Origin: Neisseria zoodegmatis
Lineage (GTDB): Bacteria > Pseudomonadota > Gammaproteobacteria > Burkholderiales > Neisseriaceae
DNA length: 64,000 nucleotides
Direction of reading: 5' to 3'
NCBI RefSeq assembly: GCF_900187305.1
Contig: NZ_LT906434.1
Location: forward strand, 1 to 64,000
The translations under genes were made by a program, and so were the position numbers. The notes below the pieces were generated by a model. It made no database searches. It was not told the DNA's origin and saw nothing but the letters and a program-made list of their open reading frames with translations. Below are positions 30,119-41,889 of this stretch, in pieces (positions within the stretch are counted from its first letter, which is position 1; each line of letters starts with the position of its first letter).

Positions 30119-33100
30119 TTAGTAACGTTCCAGATCGATATCCAAGCCCAATGAGCGAATCTCTTTAACCAATACGTTGAAGGATTCAGGCATACCGGCA
30201 TCGATTTTGTGCTCGCCTTTAACAATGTTTTCATACATTTTGGTACGGCCGGCAACGTCATCCGACTTCACGGTCAGCATCTCTTGCAGCGTGTAGGCGG
30301 CACCGTAAGCTTCCAGTGCCCACACCTCCATCTCACCGAAACGCTGGCCACCGAATTGGGCTTTACCACCCAGCGGCTGTTGGGTAACCAGACTGTACGG
30401 GCCGGTAGAACGGGCGTGCATTTTCTCGTCAACCAAGTGGTGCAGCTTCAGGTAGTGCATCACTCCGACGGTTACTTTGCGGTCGAACGGTTCACCTGAA
30501 CGTCCGTCATACAAAGTGATTTGGGTTTTACTGTTGTTGAAGCCGAGTTTTTCTACTTCGGGATCATCGCTCGGATAAGCCAAGTCGAGCATCTCGTAGA
30601 TTTCGTTTTCTTTAGCACCGTCAAATACCGGCGAGGCAAAGGTGGCTCCGCGTTTCAGATTCTCAGCCAAAGCTAAAATTTCTTCATCGCTCAGCTCGTC
30701 CAGATTTTCCTGCTTACCGCTGCTGTTGTAGAGTTTATTCAGGAACTCGCGGATTTCACCTACTTTACGCTGCTCGGCCAACATGCGGTCGATGCGCTCG
30801 CCAATACCTTTTGCCGCCCAGCCCAAGTGAACCTCAAGAATCTGACCGATATTCATACGGGACGGTACGCCCAGCGGGTTCAGTACGATATCTACGGGGC
30901 GGCCGTCTGCCATATAAGGCATGTCTTCCACCGGCAGAATGCGCGATACCACACCTTTGTTACCGTGGCGGCCGGCCATTTTGTCACCGGCTTGCAGGCG
31001 GCGTTTGATGGCGATGAATACTTTTACCATTTTTTGTACGCCGGGTTGCAATTCGTCGCCCTGTGTCAGCTTTTTCTTTTTCACTTCATACAAGGCATCG
31101 GCTTCTTCGCGTTTTTGTTGCAGGCTGACTTTGATCAACTCCAGCTGCTTAGCCAAAGATTCGTCGGCCAAACGGATATCGAACCAATCGTGCTTGCTCG
31201 GCAACGATGCCAGATATTCTGAAGTGATGTCGCTGCCTTTGGCCAGTTTCAGCGGGCCTCCGTTGGCTTTCTGGCCGACAATCATGCGCTCGATACGGCT
31301 GAAAGCATCGTTATCGAAAATACGCAGTTGGTCGCTCAAATCTTGGCGGTAGCGTTTCAGTTCCGAATCAATAATCGACTGGGCACGTTTGTCGCGTTGA
31401 ATACCTTCGCGGGTAAATACCTGCACGTCGATAACCGTACCGCTCATACCGGTAGGCATACGCAATGACGTATCTTTTACGTCTGATGCTTTTTCACCGA
31501 AAATGGCACGCAGCAGTTTTTCTTCTGGTGTCAGTTGGGTTTCGCCTTTAGGCGTTACTTTACCTACCAAAACATCACCGGCTTCAACTTCTGCACCGAT
31601 ATAAACGATACCGGATTCGTCCAAACGGTTTTGCATGCGCTCGGATAAGTTCGGGATATCGCGGGTAATGTCTTCCGCGCCCAATTTGGTATCACGCGCC
31701 ACCACATTCAATTCTTCGATATGGATAGAAGTGTAGCGGTCATCGGCTGCCACTTTTTCAGAAATCAGAATCGAGTCTTCGTAGTTGTAACCGTTCCACG
31801 GCATGAAGGCGATGGTCATGTTTTGACCTAATGCCAACTCGCCTAAATCGGTAGAAGCGCCATCGGCCACTACGTCGCCGCGTTGCAGCACATCACCTGC
31901 TTTTACCACAGGGCGTTGGTTAATGTTGGTCGATTGGTTTGAGCGGGTAAATTTCACCAAGTTGTAAATATCCACACCCACTTCACCCGCAGTCGCTTCA
32001 TCATCGTGCACGCGAACAACGATACGGTTGGCATCGACATATTCCACAACACCACCACGACGGGCAACAATTGCAGTAGCGGAGTCTACGGCTACCGAGC
32101 GCTCAATGCCGGTACCTACCATCGGTTTTTCAGGACGCAAACAAGGCACTGCTTGACGTTGCATGTTGGCACCCATCAAGGCACGGTTCGCATCGTCATG
32201 CTCCAAGAAAGGAATCAGCGATGCTGCCACAGAAACCACTTGGCCAGTCGCTACATCCATGTATTGCACACGGTCGGCAGTAGCCATGATGGTTTCGCCC
32301 TTTTCACGACAGGTAATCAAGTCACCGGTCAAGCGGCCGTCTGAATCCAATTCGGCGTTTGCCTGTGCAATCACATAGCGACCTTCTTCGATAGCAGACA
32401 AATAATCGATTTCATCGGTTACTTTACCATCCACCACACGGCGGTATGGGGTTTCCAAGAAACCGTATTCGTTGGTGCGTGCGTAAACAGACAATGAGTT
32501 AATCAAACCGATGTTCGGACCCTCAGGTGTTTCAATCGGACACACACGACCATAGTGAGTCGGGTGTACGTCGCGCACCTCAAAGCCTGCACGTTCACGT
32601 GTCAAACCACCCGGACCTAAAGCAGACACACGACGCTTGTGGGTAATTTCCGACAGCGGGTTAGTCTGATCCATAAATTGGCTCAACTGGCTGGAACCGA
32701 AAAACTCTTTAATTGCGGCAGAAACCGGCTTAGCATTAATCAAATCATGAGGCATCAGATTTTCAGATTCCGCCTGATTCAAACGCTCTTTCACCGCCCG
32801 CTCAACACGAGCCAAGCCGCTGCGGAACTGGTTCTCCACCAATTCGCCCACCGAACGCACACGACGGTTACCCAAATGGTCGATGTCGTCCACTTCGCCA
32901 TGACCATTGCGCAATTCAACCAAAGTGGCAATAGAAGCAACAATATCTTCCACGCTTAATACAAAACCGCCTTTTTCAGCCGCACCGGCAAAAGTTTGAT
33001 TCAATAAGCGTCCGTACCATGATTCAGCTTGAACATCGCTTAATTTTTGTTCATAAGTACGTGTATTGAATTTCATACGGCCTACACGTGACAAATCGTA

Positions 33101-34297
33101 GCTGTCTTCATTGAAGAACAAGCGATTGAACAGCAACTCCACAGCTTCTTCGGTAGGAGGTTCGCCCGGGCGCATCATACGGTAAATGGCCACACGCGCA
33201 GCCTGCTGGTCGGCAGTTTCATCCGTACGCAGAGTGTTGGAAATATAGCCACCTTGATCTAACTCGTTGATATACAGGGTTTCTACTTTTTCAACACCAT
33301 GAATATCAAGTTTAGCCAACAACTCTTCGGTAATCTCTTCGTTGGCGGTCGCCAACACTTCACCAGTATCAGGAACGATCAAATCTCTAGCCAAAACTTT
33401 GCCTAACAAAGTTTCAGGATCAACATCCAAGCGGGTTAAACCTGCATTGCTGATATCGCGAATATTCTTAGCCGTAATGCGCTTGCCTTTCGCAACCAAT
33501 ACATTACCTTCTTTATCTACGATATCGAGCTTCGCAGTCTCCCCTTTCAGACGGCCTGCAATTAAATCTGTTTGAACGCCATCTTTCGAAAGATAGAACG
33601 TTTCTTTATCATAGAAAGTATCCAAAATCTTTTCGTTATCATATCCCAAAGCTTTCAATAGGATAGATACGGGCATCTTACGACGACGGTCAATACGGAA
33701 ATACAATAAGTCTTTGGGGTCAAACTCAAAGTCAAGCCAAGATCCACGGTAAGGAATGATTCGAGCCGAGAACAACAATTTGCCTGATGAATGCGTTTTA
33801 CCGCGGTCATGTTCAAAGAAAACACCGGGAGAACGGTGTAATTGAGACACAATCACACGCTCGGTACCATTAATGACAAATGACCCACTCGGCGTCATCA
33901 ATGGAATTTCACCCATATATACTTCGTTTTCACGAACTTCTTTTACCGTAGGCTTGGAAGATTCTTTATCCAGTATGACCAAACGGATACGTGCACGCAA
34001 AGGAGAAGCGTATGTAATACCACGAAGTTGACATTCAGGAATATCAAACAATGGTTCACCCAAAACATAGTGAACAAACTCTAATCGAGCATAACCATTG
34101 TGACTCACAATCGGGAAAATAGAATTAAAAGCAGCTTGAAGACCCTCGTCATTACGCTGATCAAAAGACTTGCCTAACTGTAAAAATTTAGAATAAGAAT
34201 CCAATTGAGTTGCCAAGAGAAACGGCACATCCAATACATTGGCACGTTTAGCAAAACTCTTACGGATACGTTTTTTCTCGGTAAAAGAATAACTCAT
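30119..34297 (-). CDS. rpoB: RNA polymerase beta subunit
   Basis: Beta subunit of RNA polymerase, 1392 residues, full length (start [18 protein letters not shown], end [10 protein letters not shown]). The rifampicin-binding cluster reads [10 protein letters not shown], then THKRR and SALGPGG, i.e. the ordinary sensitive-type residues at the common resistance positions. The C-terminal part has [12 protein letters not shown] and the [21 protein letters not shown] clamp block. The N-terminal coding half is visibly more AT-rich than the C-terminal half and blends into the AT-rich ribosomal genes. Two DUS lie inside (about 32335 and 33550). It is preceded by an attenuator-like hairpin after rplL. 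Confidence 0.99.
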   Translation of the reverse strand: MSYSFTEKKRIRKSFAKRANVLDVPFLLATQLDSYSKFLQLGKSFDQRNDEGLQAAFNSIFPIVSHNGYARLEFVHYVLGEPLFDIPECQLRGITYASPLRARIRLVILDKESSKPTVKEVRENEVYMGEIPLMTPSGSFVINGTERVIVSQLHRSPGVFFEHDRGKTHSSGKLLFSARIIPYRGSWLDFEFDPKDLLYFRIDRRRKMPVSILLKALGYDNEKILDTFYDKETFYLSKDGVQTDLIAGRLKGETAKLDIVDKEGNVLVAKGKRITAKNIRDISNAGLTRLDVDPETLLGKVLARDLIVPDTGEVLATANEEITEELLAKLDIHGVEKVETLYINELDQGGYISNTLRTDETADQQAARVAIYRMMRPGEPPTEEAVELLFNRLFFNEDSYDLSRVGRMKFNTRTYEQKLSDVQAESWYGRLLNQTFAGAAEKGGFVLSVEDIVASIATLVELRNGHGEVDDIDHLGNRRVRSVGELVENQFRSGLARVERAVKERLNQAESENLMPHDLINAKPVSAAIKEFFGSSQLSQFMDQTNPLSEITHKRRVSALGPGGLTRERAGFEVRDVHPTHYGRVCPIETPEGPNIGLINSLSVYARTNEYGFLETPYRRVVDGKVTDEIDYLSAIEEGRYVIAQANAELDSDGRLTGDLITCREKGETIMATADRVQYMDVATGQVVSVAASLIPFLEHDDANRALMGANMQRQAVPCLRPEKPMVGTGIERSVAVDSATAIVARRGGVVEYVDANRIVVRVHDDEATAGEVGVDIYNLVKFTRSNQSTNINQRPVVKAGDVLQRGDVVADGASTDLGELALGQNMTIAFMPWNGYNYEDSILISEKVAADDRYTSIHIEELNVVARDTKLGAEDITRDIPNLSERMQNRLDESGIVYIGAEVEAGDVLVGKVTPKGETQLTPEEKLLRAIFGEKASDVKDTSLRMPTGMSGTVIDVQVFTREGIQRDKRAQSIIDSELKRYRQDLSDQLRIFDNDAFSRIERMIVGQKANGGPLKLAKGSDITSEYLASLPSKHDWFDIRLADESLAKQLELIKVSLQQKREEADALYEVKKKKLTQGDELQPGVQKMVKVFIAIKRRLQAGDKMAGRHGNKGVVSRILPVEDMPYMADGRPVDIVLNPLGVPSRMNIGQILEVHLGWAAKGIGERIDRMLAEQRKVGEIREFLNKLYNSSGKQENLDELSDEEILALAENLKRGATFASPVFDGAKENEIYEMLDLAYPSDDPEVEKLGFNNSKTQITLYDGRSGEPFDRKVTVGVMHYLKLHHLVDEKMHARSTGPYSLVTQQPLGGKAQFGGQRFGEMEVWALEAYGAAYTLQEMLTVKSDDVAGRTKMYENIVKGEHKIDAGMPESFNVLVKEIRSLGLDIDLERY

Positions 34298-34492
34298 AAA
34301 AGAAACTCCAAGATAGGGAGATTATTGTGTAAAACAAAAAAATTTGATACTTATGTGAAAGTGAAATAACAAAACAAATGTATTTTGATCAAACAGCAAG
34401 ATAGATTAAATATTTACATTTATTAACATTTATAAATTTTTTAATTGAAAATATACGTAAATATTCAAAATTAGCTTACAAATAAGCAAAAC

Positions 34493-34518
34493 AAGGCTGG
34501 CAGAAAACTGCCAGCCTT
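34493..34518 (-). terminator. Attenuator/terminator between rplL and rpoB
   Basis: An 11-bp stem (aaggctggcag and complement) with a 4-nt loop, 16 nt after the rplL stop and 195 nt before rpoB. The position matches the partial terminator that lowers rpoBC expression relative to rplJL in other proteobacteria. Partial read-through is inferred. Confidence 0.8.
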
Positions 34519-34533
34519 TTCTTTAAAATGGAA

Positions 34534-34905
34534 TTATTTGATTTCGACTTTAGCGCCGGCTTCTTCCAATTGTTTTTGGATATCTTCAGCTTCAGCTTTA
34601 GAAACACCTTCTTTAACAGTCTTAGGCGCGCCGTCAACCATATCTTTAGCTTCTTTCAAGCCCAAGCCAGTAATAGCGCGAACAACTTTAATCACACCTA
34701 CTTTTTGATCACCGGCAGAAGCCAAGATTACATCAAATTCAGTTTTCTCTTCAGCTGCAGCTGCACCACCCGCTGCAGGACCAGCAACAGCAACAGCTGC
34801 TGCAGAAACGCCGAATTTTTCTTCAAATGCTTTAACCAGGTCATTCAATTCCATAACGGTCAAAGAACCAACTGCTTCTAAGATATCTTCTTTAGTAATA
34901 GCCAT
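34534..34905 (-). CDS. rplL: 50S ribosomal protein L7/L12
   Basis: L7/L12 forms the flexible stalk that recruits translation GTPases. The 123-residue product has the N-terminal dimerisation helix pair ([33 protein letters not shown]), an Ala/Gly-rich hinge, and the C-terminal domain with [27 protein letters not shown]. It follows rplJ after 50 nt in the usual rplJL pair. Confidence 0.98.
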   Translation of the reverse strand: MAITKEDILEAVGSLTVMELNDLVKAFEEKFGVSAAAVAVAGPAAGGAAAAEEKTEFDVILASAGDQKVGVIKVVRAITGLGLKEAKDMVDGAPKTVKEGVSKAEAEDIQKQLEEAGAKVEIK

Positions 34906-34955
34906 GCTATTTAAACTCCAAATATTGTATTAAAAATTAACAGAAACAAAATCGA

Positions 34956-35456
34956 TTAAGCGGCTTCTTCAGTTGCATTTTTTTCAGCCAAGGCAGCCAA
35001 TGCACGAGCAAAGCCAGATACAGGCGCTTGCATAACGAAGAGCAATTTAGACAGCAACTCTTCACGGCTCGGAATAGATGCCAGCTCACTTACTTGAGCA
35101 ACATCTAAAACACTACCGTTATAAGAACCAGCCTTAACAATAATTTTGTCATCTTTTTTCGCGAATTGATGCAGTACTTTAGCAGCAGCAACAGGATCTT
35201 CAGACGCAGCATACACCAAAGGTCCAACCATTTGGTCAGCCAATGCGGCAAATGAAGTTCCTTCTACTGCACGACGAGCCAATGTGTTTTTCAGAACGCG
35301 CAAATATACGCCTTCTTTACGAGCATTAGCACGAAGTTCAGTCATACTGGCAACACTGATTCCACGATATTCAGCAACAACCATAGTTTGAGCATTGGCA
35401 ATAGCTTTGCTAATCTCTTCTACTGTTGCTTTCTTGGTTTCAATATTGAGACTCAA
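34956..35456 (-). CDS. rplJ: 50S ribosomal protein L10
   Basis: L10 anchors L7/L12 to the ribosome, and the L10-L12 complex represses its own mRNA. The 166-residue product begins [15 protein letters not shown] and has [37 protein letters not shown], typical of L10. The start codon is TTG, supported by a strong GGGAGGT Shine-Dalgarno 6 nt upstream; no ATG fits. An L10-leader-like structure lies 100-160 nt upstream. Confidence 0.96.
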   Translation of the reverse strand: MSLNIETKKATVEEISKAIANAQTMVVAEYRGISVASMTELRANARKEGVYLRVLKNTLARRAVEGTSFAALADQMVGPLVYAASEDPVAAAKVLHQFAKKDDKIIVKAGSYNGSVLDVAQVSELASIPSREELLSKLLFVMQAPVSGFARALAALAEKNATEEAA

Positions 35457-35554
35457 GGTCTACCTCCCACTGTTAAACAAAGAAATACTTGCGTATTCCA
35501 CCAGCTCGGCAACCTAAAAAGATATTAATCACGAAACGGTTGATTATGATTATT

Positions 35555-35620
35555 CAATTCAGGACTACCGTCTGCGTAGGGCAATTACGATTAAATCTTA
35601 CGATCCCTACGGTCTTGGAC
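35555..35620 (-). promoter_or_regulatory. L10 leader RNA
   Basis: Minus-strand sequence AAGACCGTAGGG, an AT-rich stretch, then CCCTACGCAGACGGT followed by AGTCCTGAA. The 7-bp CGTAGGG/CCCTACG stem and the flanking ACCGT/ACGGT pairing match the L10-L12 binding leader I recall from other proteobacteria. It lies in the rplA-rplJ gap, where autoregulation of rplJL is expected. Confidence 0.8.
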
Positions 35621-35711
35621 ATCTACTTAAAATTAAGTAGCCCAAATTCAGATGGCCATACTTACCATGAAAATAAAGTATGTATGGTCATCCAAAAATT
35701 TTGCTTAAGTA

Positions 35712-36404
35712 TTAATTCACGCTTGAAGTATCAACGCGCACACCCAAACCCATAGTGCTTGATACAGCTACTTTTTTAAGGTATTGACCCTTAGCTGCAG
35801 CAGGTTTAGCCTTAACAATCGCATCCAACAGCGCATTGAAGTTTTCACGCAAATCAGCTTCTGCAAATGAAGCTCTGCCAATAGTAGCATGCACAATACC
35901 AGCTTTATCTGTACGATATTGAACTTGACCTGCCTTGGCATTCTTAACAGCTTCAGCAACATTTGGAGTAACTGTGCCTACTTTGGGGTTAGGCATTAAA
36001 CCGCGCGGACCCAAAATAGTACCTAACTGGCCAACAATACGCATTGCATCAGGAGAAGCGATTACAACATCAAAATTCAAGTTGCCTTTCTTCACTTCAT
36101 CTGCCAAATCTTCAAAGCCAACAACATCTGCACCTGCAGCTTTAGCAGCTTCGGCATTCGCACCTTGCGTAAATACAGCAACACGGGTTGTTTTACCTGT
36201 GCCTTTAGGCAATACAACTGAACCACGAATCACCTGATCTGATTTACGAGGATCAACACCAAGGTTAAACGAAACATCCACTGATTCATCAAATTTGGCA
36301 GTTGCTGCTTTTTTTACCAACGCAATAGCATCATCAATAGAATATAATTTATTTGCTTCTACAGAAGAACGTAGTTCTTTTAAACGCTTAGAAATTTTAG
36401 CCAT
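35712..36404 (-). CDS. rplA: 50S ribosomal protein L1
   Basis: L1 forms the mobile stalk near the E-site and represses the L11-L1 mRNA. The 230-residue product starts [12 protein letters not shown] and contains [26 protein letters not shown] and [15 protein letters not shown], both classic L1 blocks. The frame extends six codons upstream, but GAGGGTG before the ATG at 36404 supports this start. It is separated by a single base from the rplK stop, indicating translational coupling. Confidence 0.98.
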   Translation of the reverse strand: MAKISKRLKELRSSVEANKLYSIDDAIALVKKAATAKFDESVDVSFNLGVDPRKSDQVIRGSVVLPKGTGKTTRVAVFTQGANAEAAKAAGADVVGFEDLADEVKKGNLNFDVVIASPDAMRIVGQLGTILGPRGLMPNPKVGTVTPNVAEAVKNAKAGQVQYRTDKAGIVHATIGRASFAEADLRENFNALLDAIVKAKPAAAKGQYLKKVAVSSTMGLGVRVDTSSVN

Positions 36405-36405
36405 T

Positions 36406-36837
36406 TTACGCACCCTCCACATCTAAACCCATAGAACGGGCAGAACCAGCAATAGTGCGCACAGCCGCATCTAAATCAGCCGCAGTCAAATCAGGTTCTT
36501 TTGTTTTTGCAATCTCTTCCAACTGAGCACGAGTAATTTTACCCACTTTATTGGTTAACGGGTTAGAACTACCCTTCTGCAAACCAGCAGCTTTTTTCAA
36601 AAGAATAGAAGCAGGAGGAGTTTTCATCACAAAAGTGAATGATTTATCAGCAAACGCTGTAATCACAACAGGAATGGGCAGACCCGGCTCCATAGATTGC
36701 GTCGCAGCATTAAATGCTTTACAAAACTCCATAATATTCAAACCACGTTGACCCAACGCAGGACCAACAGGAGGAGAAGGGTTGGCTTTACCTGCAGGAA
36801 TCTGCAGCTTAATGTAGCCTACAATTTTTTTTGCCAC
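36406..36837 (-). CDS. rplK: 50S ribosomal protein L11
   Basis: L11 is part of the GTPase-associated centre. The 143-residue product ([42 protein letters not shown]) is full length. The start is GTG at 36835-36837, preceded by AGGAGT about 9 nt upstream. rplA follows directly. A hairpin (36878-36910) separates it from nusG. Confidence 0.98.
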   Translation of the reverse strand: MAKKIVGYIKLQIPAGKANPSPPVGPALGQRGLNIMEFCKAFNAATQSMEPGLPIPVVITAFADKSFTFVMKTPPASILLKKAAGLQKGSSNPLTNKVGKITRAQLEEIAKTKEPDLTAADLDAAVRTIAGSARSMGLDVEGA

Positions 36838-36877
36838 TTATAATTACTCCTAACAAAACGGGTATAACGCGAAAATA

Positions 36878-36910
36878 AATAATCGCTCCCCAAAAAAAGA
36901 GCGATTATTA
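36878..36910 (-). terminator. Hairpin between nusG and rplK
   Basis: aataatcgctc pairs with gagcgattatt around an A-rich loop, in the 142-nt gap after nusG. It may be a terminator or attenuator separating secE-nusG from the ribosomal genes. Confidence 0.7.
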
Positions 36911-36979
36911 TAATTTAACCGATAAAAAACTTCAACTAAATCTTTATATCTAAGTTACTTAAGTTGAAATTAAATCAAT

Positions 36980-37516
36980 TTATAAGATCTTCTCTACTTG
37001 GTTAAATTCAAGCTCAACCGGAGTTTCACGACCAAAAATCTGCACAGTTACTCTTAACTTATTTCGCTCATAATTAACTTCTTCAACAACTCCATTGAAG
37101 TCTGCAAATGGGCCTTCATTCACTCGTACCTGTTGGCCAACTTCAAATTCAACTTTGGGTTTGGGCTTTTCTACGCCTGACTGAACTTGTTGCAAAATAG
37201 CATCAACTTCTTTTTGAGAAATAGGCATAGGTTTATTAGCCGTACCACCAATAAAACCTGAAACTCTTGGCGTACTTTTTACCAAATGCCAAGAATCATC
37301 AGTCATTTCCATTTCAATCAGCACATATCCAGGAAAAAACTTACGCTCACTGATTGTTTTTCGACCATTCTTAACATCAACGACCTCTTCGACAGGCACT
37401 AGGATTTTTCCAAAATAATCATCCATTCCCTCTCGACTGATACGTTCTTTCAAGGTTTTTTGTACATTCTTCTCAAAGCCGGAATAAGCCTGCACTACAT
37501 ACCAACGTTTCGACAT
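36980..37516 (-). CDS. nusG: Transcription termination/antitermination factor NusG
   Basis: NusG binds RNA polymerase, increases processivity and links it to Rho or the ribosome. The 178-residue product has the NGN domain ([45 protein letters not shown]) and the C-terminal KOW domain ([22 protein letters not shown]). Its ATG lies 2 nt after the secE stop, so the two are coupled as in most bacteria. Confidence 0.98.
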   Translation of the reverse strand: MSKRWYVVQAYSGFEKNVQKTLKERISREGMDDYFGKILVPVEEVVDVKNGRKTISERKFFPGYVLIEMEMTDDSWHLVKSTPRVSGFIGGTANKPMPISQKEVDAILQQVQSGVEKPKPKVEFEVGQQVRVNEGPFADFNGVVEEVNYERNKLRVTVQIFGRETPVELEFNQVEKIL

Positions 37517-37518
37517 CT

Positions 37519-37947
37519 TTATCCCCTCTTCAGCAATAAATCAAAAAACAACCAAGAAATCAAACTATCTACTGCATAAATAAATAACGACAATATAGCC
37601 ACAAAAACAACTACAAAAACTGTCATTCTAGTAGCATCTTTCCTCGGAGGCCAAACAACTTTTTTAAATTCTGTTACAGACTCTCGAATATAAGTAATTA
37701 GTCGTTTACCAAAATCACACCAGTAGAAAACTACTAACAACCCCAACAACAAACCAACAACAGGGAATATTAGTCTTACATAGATGGATAAATGCAGCAT
37801 ATTATAAAACAGCCACATACCACAAGAAGCCAATAGAACGGCAATAAGCAACTTAAACCAATCTGCACCTTTAAAAGCAGAGTTATCTTTATGCTCAGAC
37901 AACTTTCCTTCCATTCGGCTAAAGTGTTCTTTTTTATCTTCCGCCAT
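37519..37947 (-). CDS. secE: Preprotein translocase subunit SecE
   Basis: SecE clamps the SecY channel in the inner membrane. The 142-residue form is the longer proteobacterial type, with three membrane segments (about residues 31-48, 52-70 and 108-130) and the conserved amphipathic/cytoplasmic motif [21 protein letters not shown]. It lies directly upstream of nusG. A terminator (38066-38101) separates it from tRNA-Trp, so it probably has its own promoter or depends on read-through. Confidence 0.95.
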   Translation of the reverse strand: MAEDKKEHFSRMEGKLSEHKDNSAFKGADWFKLLIAVLLASCGMWLFYNMLHLSIYVRLIFPVVGLLLGLLVVFYWCDFGKRLITYIRESVTEFKKVVWPPRKDATRMTVFVVVFVAILSLFIYAVDSLISWLFFDLLLKRG

Positions 37948-38065
37948 CTTTTATCCAATATTAAACATAAATTTAGAACCCACTTTTAAACAGAGCTTTG
38001 ATTCTTTTTAAGTCAAAAAGAAGAATATTTTTAGTAAAGTGCATTTACAAACTTTACAGATAGTA

Positions 38066-38101
38066 AAAAAATTAACCGGCACTTAGGCCGGTTAATTTTT
38101 T
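38066..38101 (-). terminator. Terminator after tRNA-Trp
   Basis: aaaaattaaccgg and its complement form a hairpin with an 8-nt loop immediately 3' of the tRNA-Trp CCA end on the minus strand, followed by a U-run. It ends the tRNA-tuf-tRNA-Trp transcript upstream of secE. Confidence 0.85.
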
Positions 38102-38104
38102 TAT

Positions 38105-38180
38105 TGGCAGGCCAGGAGGGTCTCGAACCCCCAACCCTCGGTTTTGGAGACCGATACTCTACCAATTGAGCTACTGGCCT
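38105..38180 (-). tRNA. tRNA-Trp (anticodon CCA)
   Basis: A 76-nt cloverleaf on the minus strand: AGGCCAG acceptor, D-arm TAGCTCAATTGGTAGAG, anticodon loop CTCCAAA (anticodon at 38145-38147), T-loop GGTTCGAGACC, encoded CCA. It starts 6 nt after the tuf stop, so it must be processed from the tuf transcript. Confidence 0.97.
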
Positions 38181-38186
38181 CTAATA

Positions 38187-39371
38187 TTAAGCGATGATAG
38201 AAGATACTACGCCAGCACCTACAGTACGGCCGCCTTCGCGAATCGCAAAACGCAAACCTTCTTCCATAGCAATCGGAGCGATCAATTCTACAGTAATGGT
38301 CACATTCTCACCGGGCATTACCATCTCAACGCCTTCTTCCAATGTTACCGCACCGGTAACGTCGGTAGTACGGAAGTAGAATTGAGGACGGTAGTTAGCG
38401 AAGAACGGAGTATGACGACCACCCTCTTCTTTGCTCAATACGTACACTTCAGCTTTAAACTTGGTGTGCGGAGTGATAGAGCCGGGTTTAGCCAATACTT
38501 GACCACGCTCAACGTCTTCACGTTTGGTACCGCGCAACAGTACGCCAACGTTATCACCAGCTTGACCTTGATCCAGCAATTTGCGGAACATCTCAACACC
38601 GGTACAAGTGGTTTTTTGAGTCTCTTTCAGACCTACGATTTCAATCTCGTCACCTACGTTGATAATACCGCGCTCTACACGACCGGTTACTACGGTACCG
38701 CGGCCTGAAATAGAGAATACGTCTTCAATCGGCAACAAGAAAGGTTTGTCAACTGCACGCTCAGGAGTCGGGATGTAGCTATCCAAAGCAGCAGCCAATT
38801 CAAAGATTTTTTCTTTGTAAGCTGCATCACCTTCCAAGGCACGCAAAGCAGAACCTTGAACGATCGGGCAGTCATCACCGGGGAAGTCGTAGCTGCTCAG
38901 CAGATCACGGATTTCCATTTCTACCAACTCCAGCAGCTCTGCATCGTCAACCATATCGCATTTGTTCATGAATACGATGATGTAAGGTACACCTACTTGG
39001 CGAGCCAACAGGATGTGCTCGCGGGTTTGCGGCATAGGACCGTCAGCAGCAGAACATACCAAAATAGCGCCGTCCATTTGGGCAGCACCGGTAATCATGT
39101 TTTTAACGTAGTCGGCGTGACCCGGGCAGTCTACGTGTGCATAGTGACGGGTTTCGGTTTCGTATTCTACGTGAGAAGTGTTAATGGTAATACCGCGGGC
39201 TTTTTCTTCCGGGGCATTGTCGATTTGATCGTAACCTTTAGCCTGACCGCCGAATTTTTCAGCCAAAATAGTGGTCAATGCAGCAGTCAAAGTGGTTTTA
39301 CCATGGTCAACGTGACCGATGGTGCCAACGTTTACGTGCGGTTTGCTCCGCTCGAATTTCTCTTTAGCCAT
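38187..39371 (-). CDS. tuf: Elongation factor Tu
   Basis: EF-Tu delivers aminoacyl-tRNA to the ribosome. The 394-residue product is full length with GHVDHGKT (G1), DCPGHADY (G3), NKCD (G4) and the usual domains 2 and 3. It is embedded between tRNA-Thr upstream and tRNA-Trp downstream, as at the tufB locus of other proteobacteria. Many Neisseria carry a second tuf copy; none is in this window. Confidence 0.99.
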   Translation of the reverse strand: MAKEKFERSKPHVNVGTIGHVDHGKTTLTAALTTILAEKFGGQAKGYDQIDNAPEEKARGITINTSHVEYETETRHYAHVDCPGHADYVKNMITGAAQMDGAILVCSAADGPMPQTREHILLARQVGVPYIIVFMNKCDMVDDAELLELVEMEIRDLLSSYDFPGDDCPIVQGSALRALEGDAAYKEKIFELAAALDSYIPTPERAVDKPFLLPIEDVFSISGRGTVVTGRVERGIINVGDEIEIVGLKETQKTTCTGVEMFRKLLDQGQAGDNVGVLLRGTKREDVERGQVLAKPGSITPHTKFKAEVYVLSKEEGGRHTPFFANYRPQFYFRTTDVTGAVTLEEGVEMVMPGENVTITVELIAPIAMEEGLRFAIREGGRTVGAGVVSSIIA

Positions 39372-39416
39372 GGCAATTTCCTATTCCTAAGCTTTAAGTT
39401 TGGGTAAATTTAGTGA

Positions 39417-39491
<75 letters not shown>

Positions 39492-39501
39492 TGAATTATT
39501 T

Positions 39502-39575
39502 TGGAGCGGGTGAAGGGAATCGAACCCTCACCGTAAGCTTGGAAGGCTTCTGCTCTACCATTGAGCTACACCCGC
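39502..39575 (-). tRNA. tRNA-Gly (anticodon TCC)
   Basis: A 74-nt minus-strand cloverleaf: acceptor GCGGGTG/CACCCGC, anticodon loop CTTCCAA, T-loop GGGTTCGATTCCC, discriminator T and encoded CCA. It is the middle member of the Tyr-Gly-Thr tRNA run. Confidence 0.96.
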
Positions 39576-39617
39576 TTACTTACATGCTTTTCTCTGCTCC
39601 AATTTTGATTGGATTTT

Positions 39618-39701
39618 TGGTGGAGGGAGAAGGATTCGAACCTTCGAAGCTTTCGCAACAGATTTACAGTCTGCCCCCTTTGACCGCTCGGGAATCCCTC
39701 C
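39618..39701 (-). tRNA. tRNA-Tyr (anticodon GTA)
   Basis: An 84-nt class II tRNA on the minus strand with a long variable arm: acceptor GGAGGGA/TCCCTCC, anticodon loop CTGTAAA, T-loop GGTTCGAATCC, encoded CCA. It is the first gene of the tRNA-tuf operon. Confidence 0.96.
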
Positions 39702-39715
39702 TAAAGAGAAACGCA

Positions 39716-39744
39716 ATATTAGACAGTTATTTTTTTGCCGTCAA
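39716..39744 (-). promoter_or_regulatory. Sigma-70 promoter of the tRNA-Tyr/Gly/Thr-tuf operon
   Basis: On the minus strand TTGACG (39744-39739), 17-nt spacer, TAATAT (39721-39716), 14 nt before tRNA-Tyr. An A-tract precedes it. This probably drives the tRNAs, tuf and tRNA-Trp. Confidence 0.88.
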
Positions 39745-39835
39745 GTGCGTTTTTTATTTTTTTGCAGCTGAAAAGTTAGCATATTAATTTTAAATAGTTT
39801 TATTTTATGCCATCTTTGGTTTGATTTGAGTCGGA

Positions 39836-40141
<306 letters not shown>

Positions 40142-40192
40142 TCACAAACTTTTTTACGGTCATGAACTTACTGATATTTCAATAAATGTATT

Positions 40193-40222
40193 CAGGCCGT
40201 CTGAATATTTTCAGACGGCCTG
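40193..40222. terminator. DUS-pair terminator
   Basis: An inverted DUS pair (caggccgtctgaa and complement) with a short loop, 58 nt beyond the fadL-family stop on the minus strand and upstream of the ferredoxin gene. Confidence 0.75.
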
Positions 40223-40279
40223 AACATCATGAAAAAGACTCATGCTTTTTTCACAAGTATAAGCCATTCAATGCGGCAA

Positions 40280-41680
40280 TTAGAATTTGTAGGTATATTG
40301 CAGGCCTACGATATTACCGTGGCTCTTATAGTTTGCAGAAGATGAAACATTGCTGTCGATGGTGGTTACTTCTGCATTGGAACCTTTAGCCTGAACAACG
40401 GCTTTGGCTTTTTGGATGTGGATGTAGCTGTAAGCAGCGTTGATGGTGTGCTGTTTGCCCAAATCGTATTTCATACCGACTGAGTACCAAATGCGGTTAT
40501 TGTCGGGCATGGTCACCAAGCGCTCTTCTGCTCTGCGTACGGGCGATTGATCATACGCCACACCGAAACGCAGCTGCAACGGATCTTTAACTTGATAAGA
40601 CGCACCTACTGCAACTTTATAGGTATCACGCCAATTCGGTGTGATCACGGTTTGGTTGGATGTTTTTCCGCTGGCCGTGAGCTTTTCGTTTTCAAATTTC
40701 AGCTCTGCGCGGTTGAAACGCGAGTGTCGCGTCCAAGTGACATCGCCAAACACATCCCAGCGGGGATACACTTGATACATGCCGTGTACGGAAAGTGATT
40801 CGGGTGTGGTTACTTTCAGGCTGGCTTTTTCATGCGGCACATAACCCAAGCCACCCCCTTTGATCGGCTTACCGATATTGGCTGCATAGATTCCTTTGGC
40901 CATCGCGCCGTCTGCTTGCCAATCAGCAGTACCTTTCAGATTGTGCTTAACGCGTGAGCGGTAATTTACGCCGACGCGGGCGCGGTCGTTAATGTCCCAC
41001 ATCCAAGCCAAGTGGTAACCCAAGCCCCAGTCTTTACCTTTCACTTCGGCATGGCCGTCGAGCAACCCTAAGCCTGCTGGATCTGCAAGAGGTCGTCTTG
41101 ATGAACCCCAGTCTGCATATTTACGCAAGCCGGCGGTGCTGTATTGTGCAACCACACCTGCGGCCACCGAATGCTGTTCGTTCACTTTGTACGCCACAAC
41201 CGGCTCAACAGCGATGCTGGTCAACTCAGTTTTATTCAGGTTGTAGCGCAGCACGGATTTTTTATCGTACTCGGTTTCCGAACCGAAAGGCACATAAATG
41301 CCCAAACCTGCTGTGAAGTTGTCGTTGATTTTATAAGCGCCGTACACATGGGGGGCAAGCACCACATCGGGAGTGATTTTTCCGCTGGTAGTGCCGACGG
41401 CAACTTTTTGGCCTTTGTTGTAAACGGCTTGGCCTTCGCTGTATTTCACGCTGGGCGCAACCACGTTTACCGACGCCGAAATTTCATGGCTGTCGAGTTT
41501 GCTCAAACCTGCGGGGTTGTAAAACAGGGTGGAAGCATCGGCGGCCTCGGCAGCGGAAGAGTTGGCGGTGCTTTGTGCGGAAACGGACTGCGTGCCGAAG
41601 TGATATCCGGATGCTTGAGCGGCAAATGCAGCCAGCGCAGCGTACATAGCCAAAGAAAAACGATGTAGTGAGTATTTCAT
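40280..41680 (-). CDS. FadL/OmpP1/TodX family outer-membrane transporter
   Basis: A 466-residue outer-membrane beta-barrel with signal peptide (cleavage near residue 23, QASG), the N-terminal hatch region with family motif NPAGLS, alternating aromatic beta strands, and a C-terminal Phe (TYKF) required for BAM insertion. FadL-type channels take up long-chain fatty acids and other hydrophobics through a lateral opening; substrate here is unknown. The upstream region has a single DUS (about 41718). Monocistronic, ending at a DUS hairpin. Confidence 0.92.
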   Translation of the reverse strand: MKYSLHRFSLAMYAALAAFAAQASGYHFGTQSVSAQSTANSSAAEAADASTLFYNPAGLSKLDSHEISASVNVVAPSVKYSEGQAVYNKGQKVAVGTTSGKITPDVVLAPHVYGAYKINDNFTAGLGIYVPFGSETEYDKKSVLRYNLNKTELTSIAVEPVVAYKVNEQHSVAAGVVAQYSTAGLRKYADWGSSRRPLADPAGLGLLDGHAEVKGKDWGLGYHLAWMWDINDRARVGVNYRSRVKHNLKGTADWQADGAMAKGIYAANIGKPIKGGGLGYVPHEKASLKVTTPESLSVHGMYQVYPRWDVFGDVTWTRHSRFNRAELKFENEKLTASGKTSNQTVITPNWRDTYKVAVGASYQVKDPLQLRFGVAYDQSPVRRAEERLVTMPDNNRIWYSVGMKYDLGKQHTINAAYSYIHIQKAKAVVQAKGSNAEVTTIDSNVSSSANYKSHGNIVGLQYTYKF

Positions 41681-41889
41681 AATCTTGAAGTTATATTTAG
41701 GGTGAAAATGATAAAAGGCCGTCTGAAAACAGCCATGTATGATGGAACATTCATTCTGCCCGCAAGAAAATCCGGGCTGTCTGCCATCTAGTGTAGAGAC
41801 TCAATTCTATAACAATATTTTGCACTTCATGTGATATTTTTTCATTTCACCGCCAAACATCGCTCAAAACACCGGTTTTACCAACATGT

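Noticed and set aside
30119..34297. Possible rifampicin-resistance changes in rpoB
   Set aside because: The [15 protein letters not shown] and SALG blocks carry the ordinary susceptible residues.
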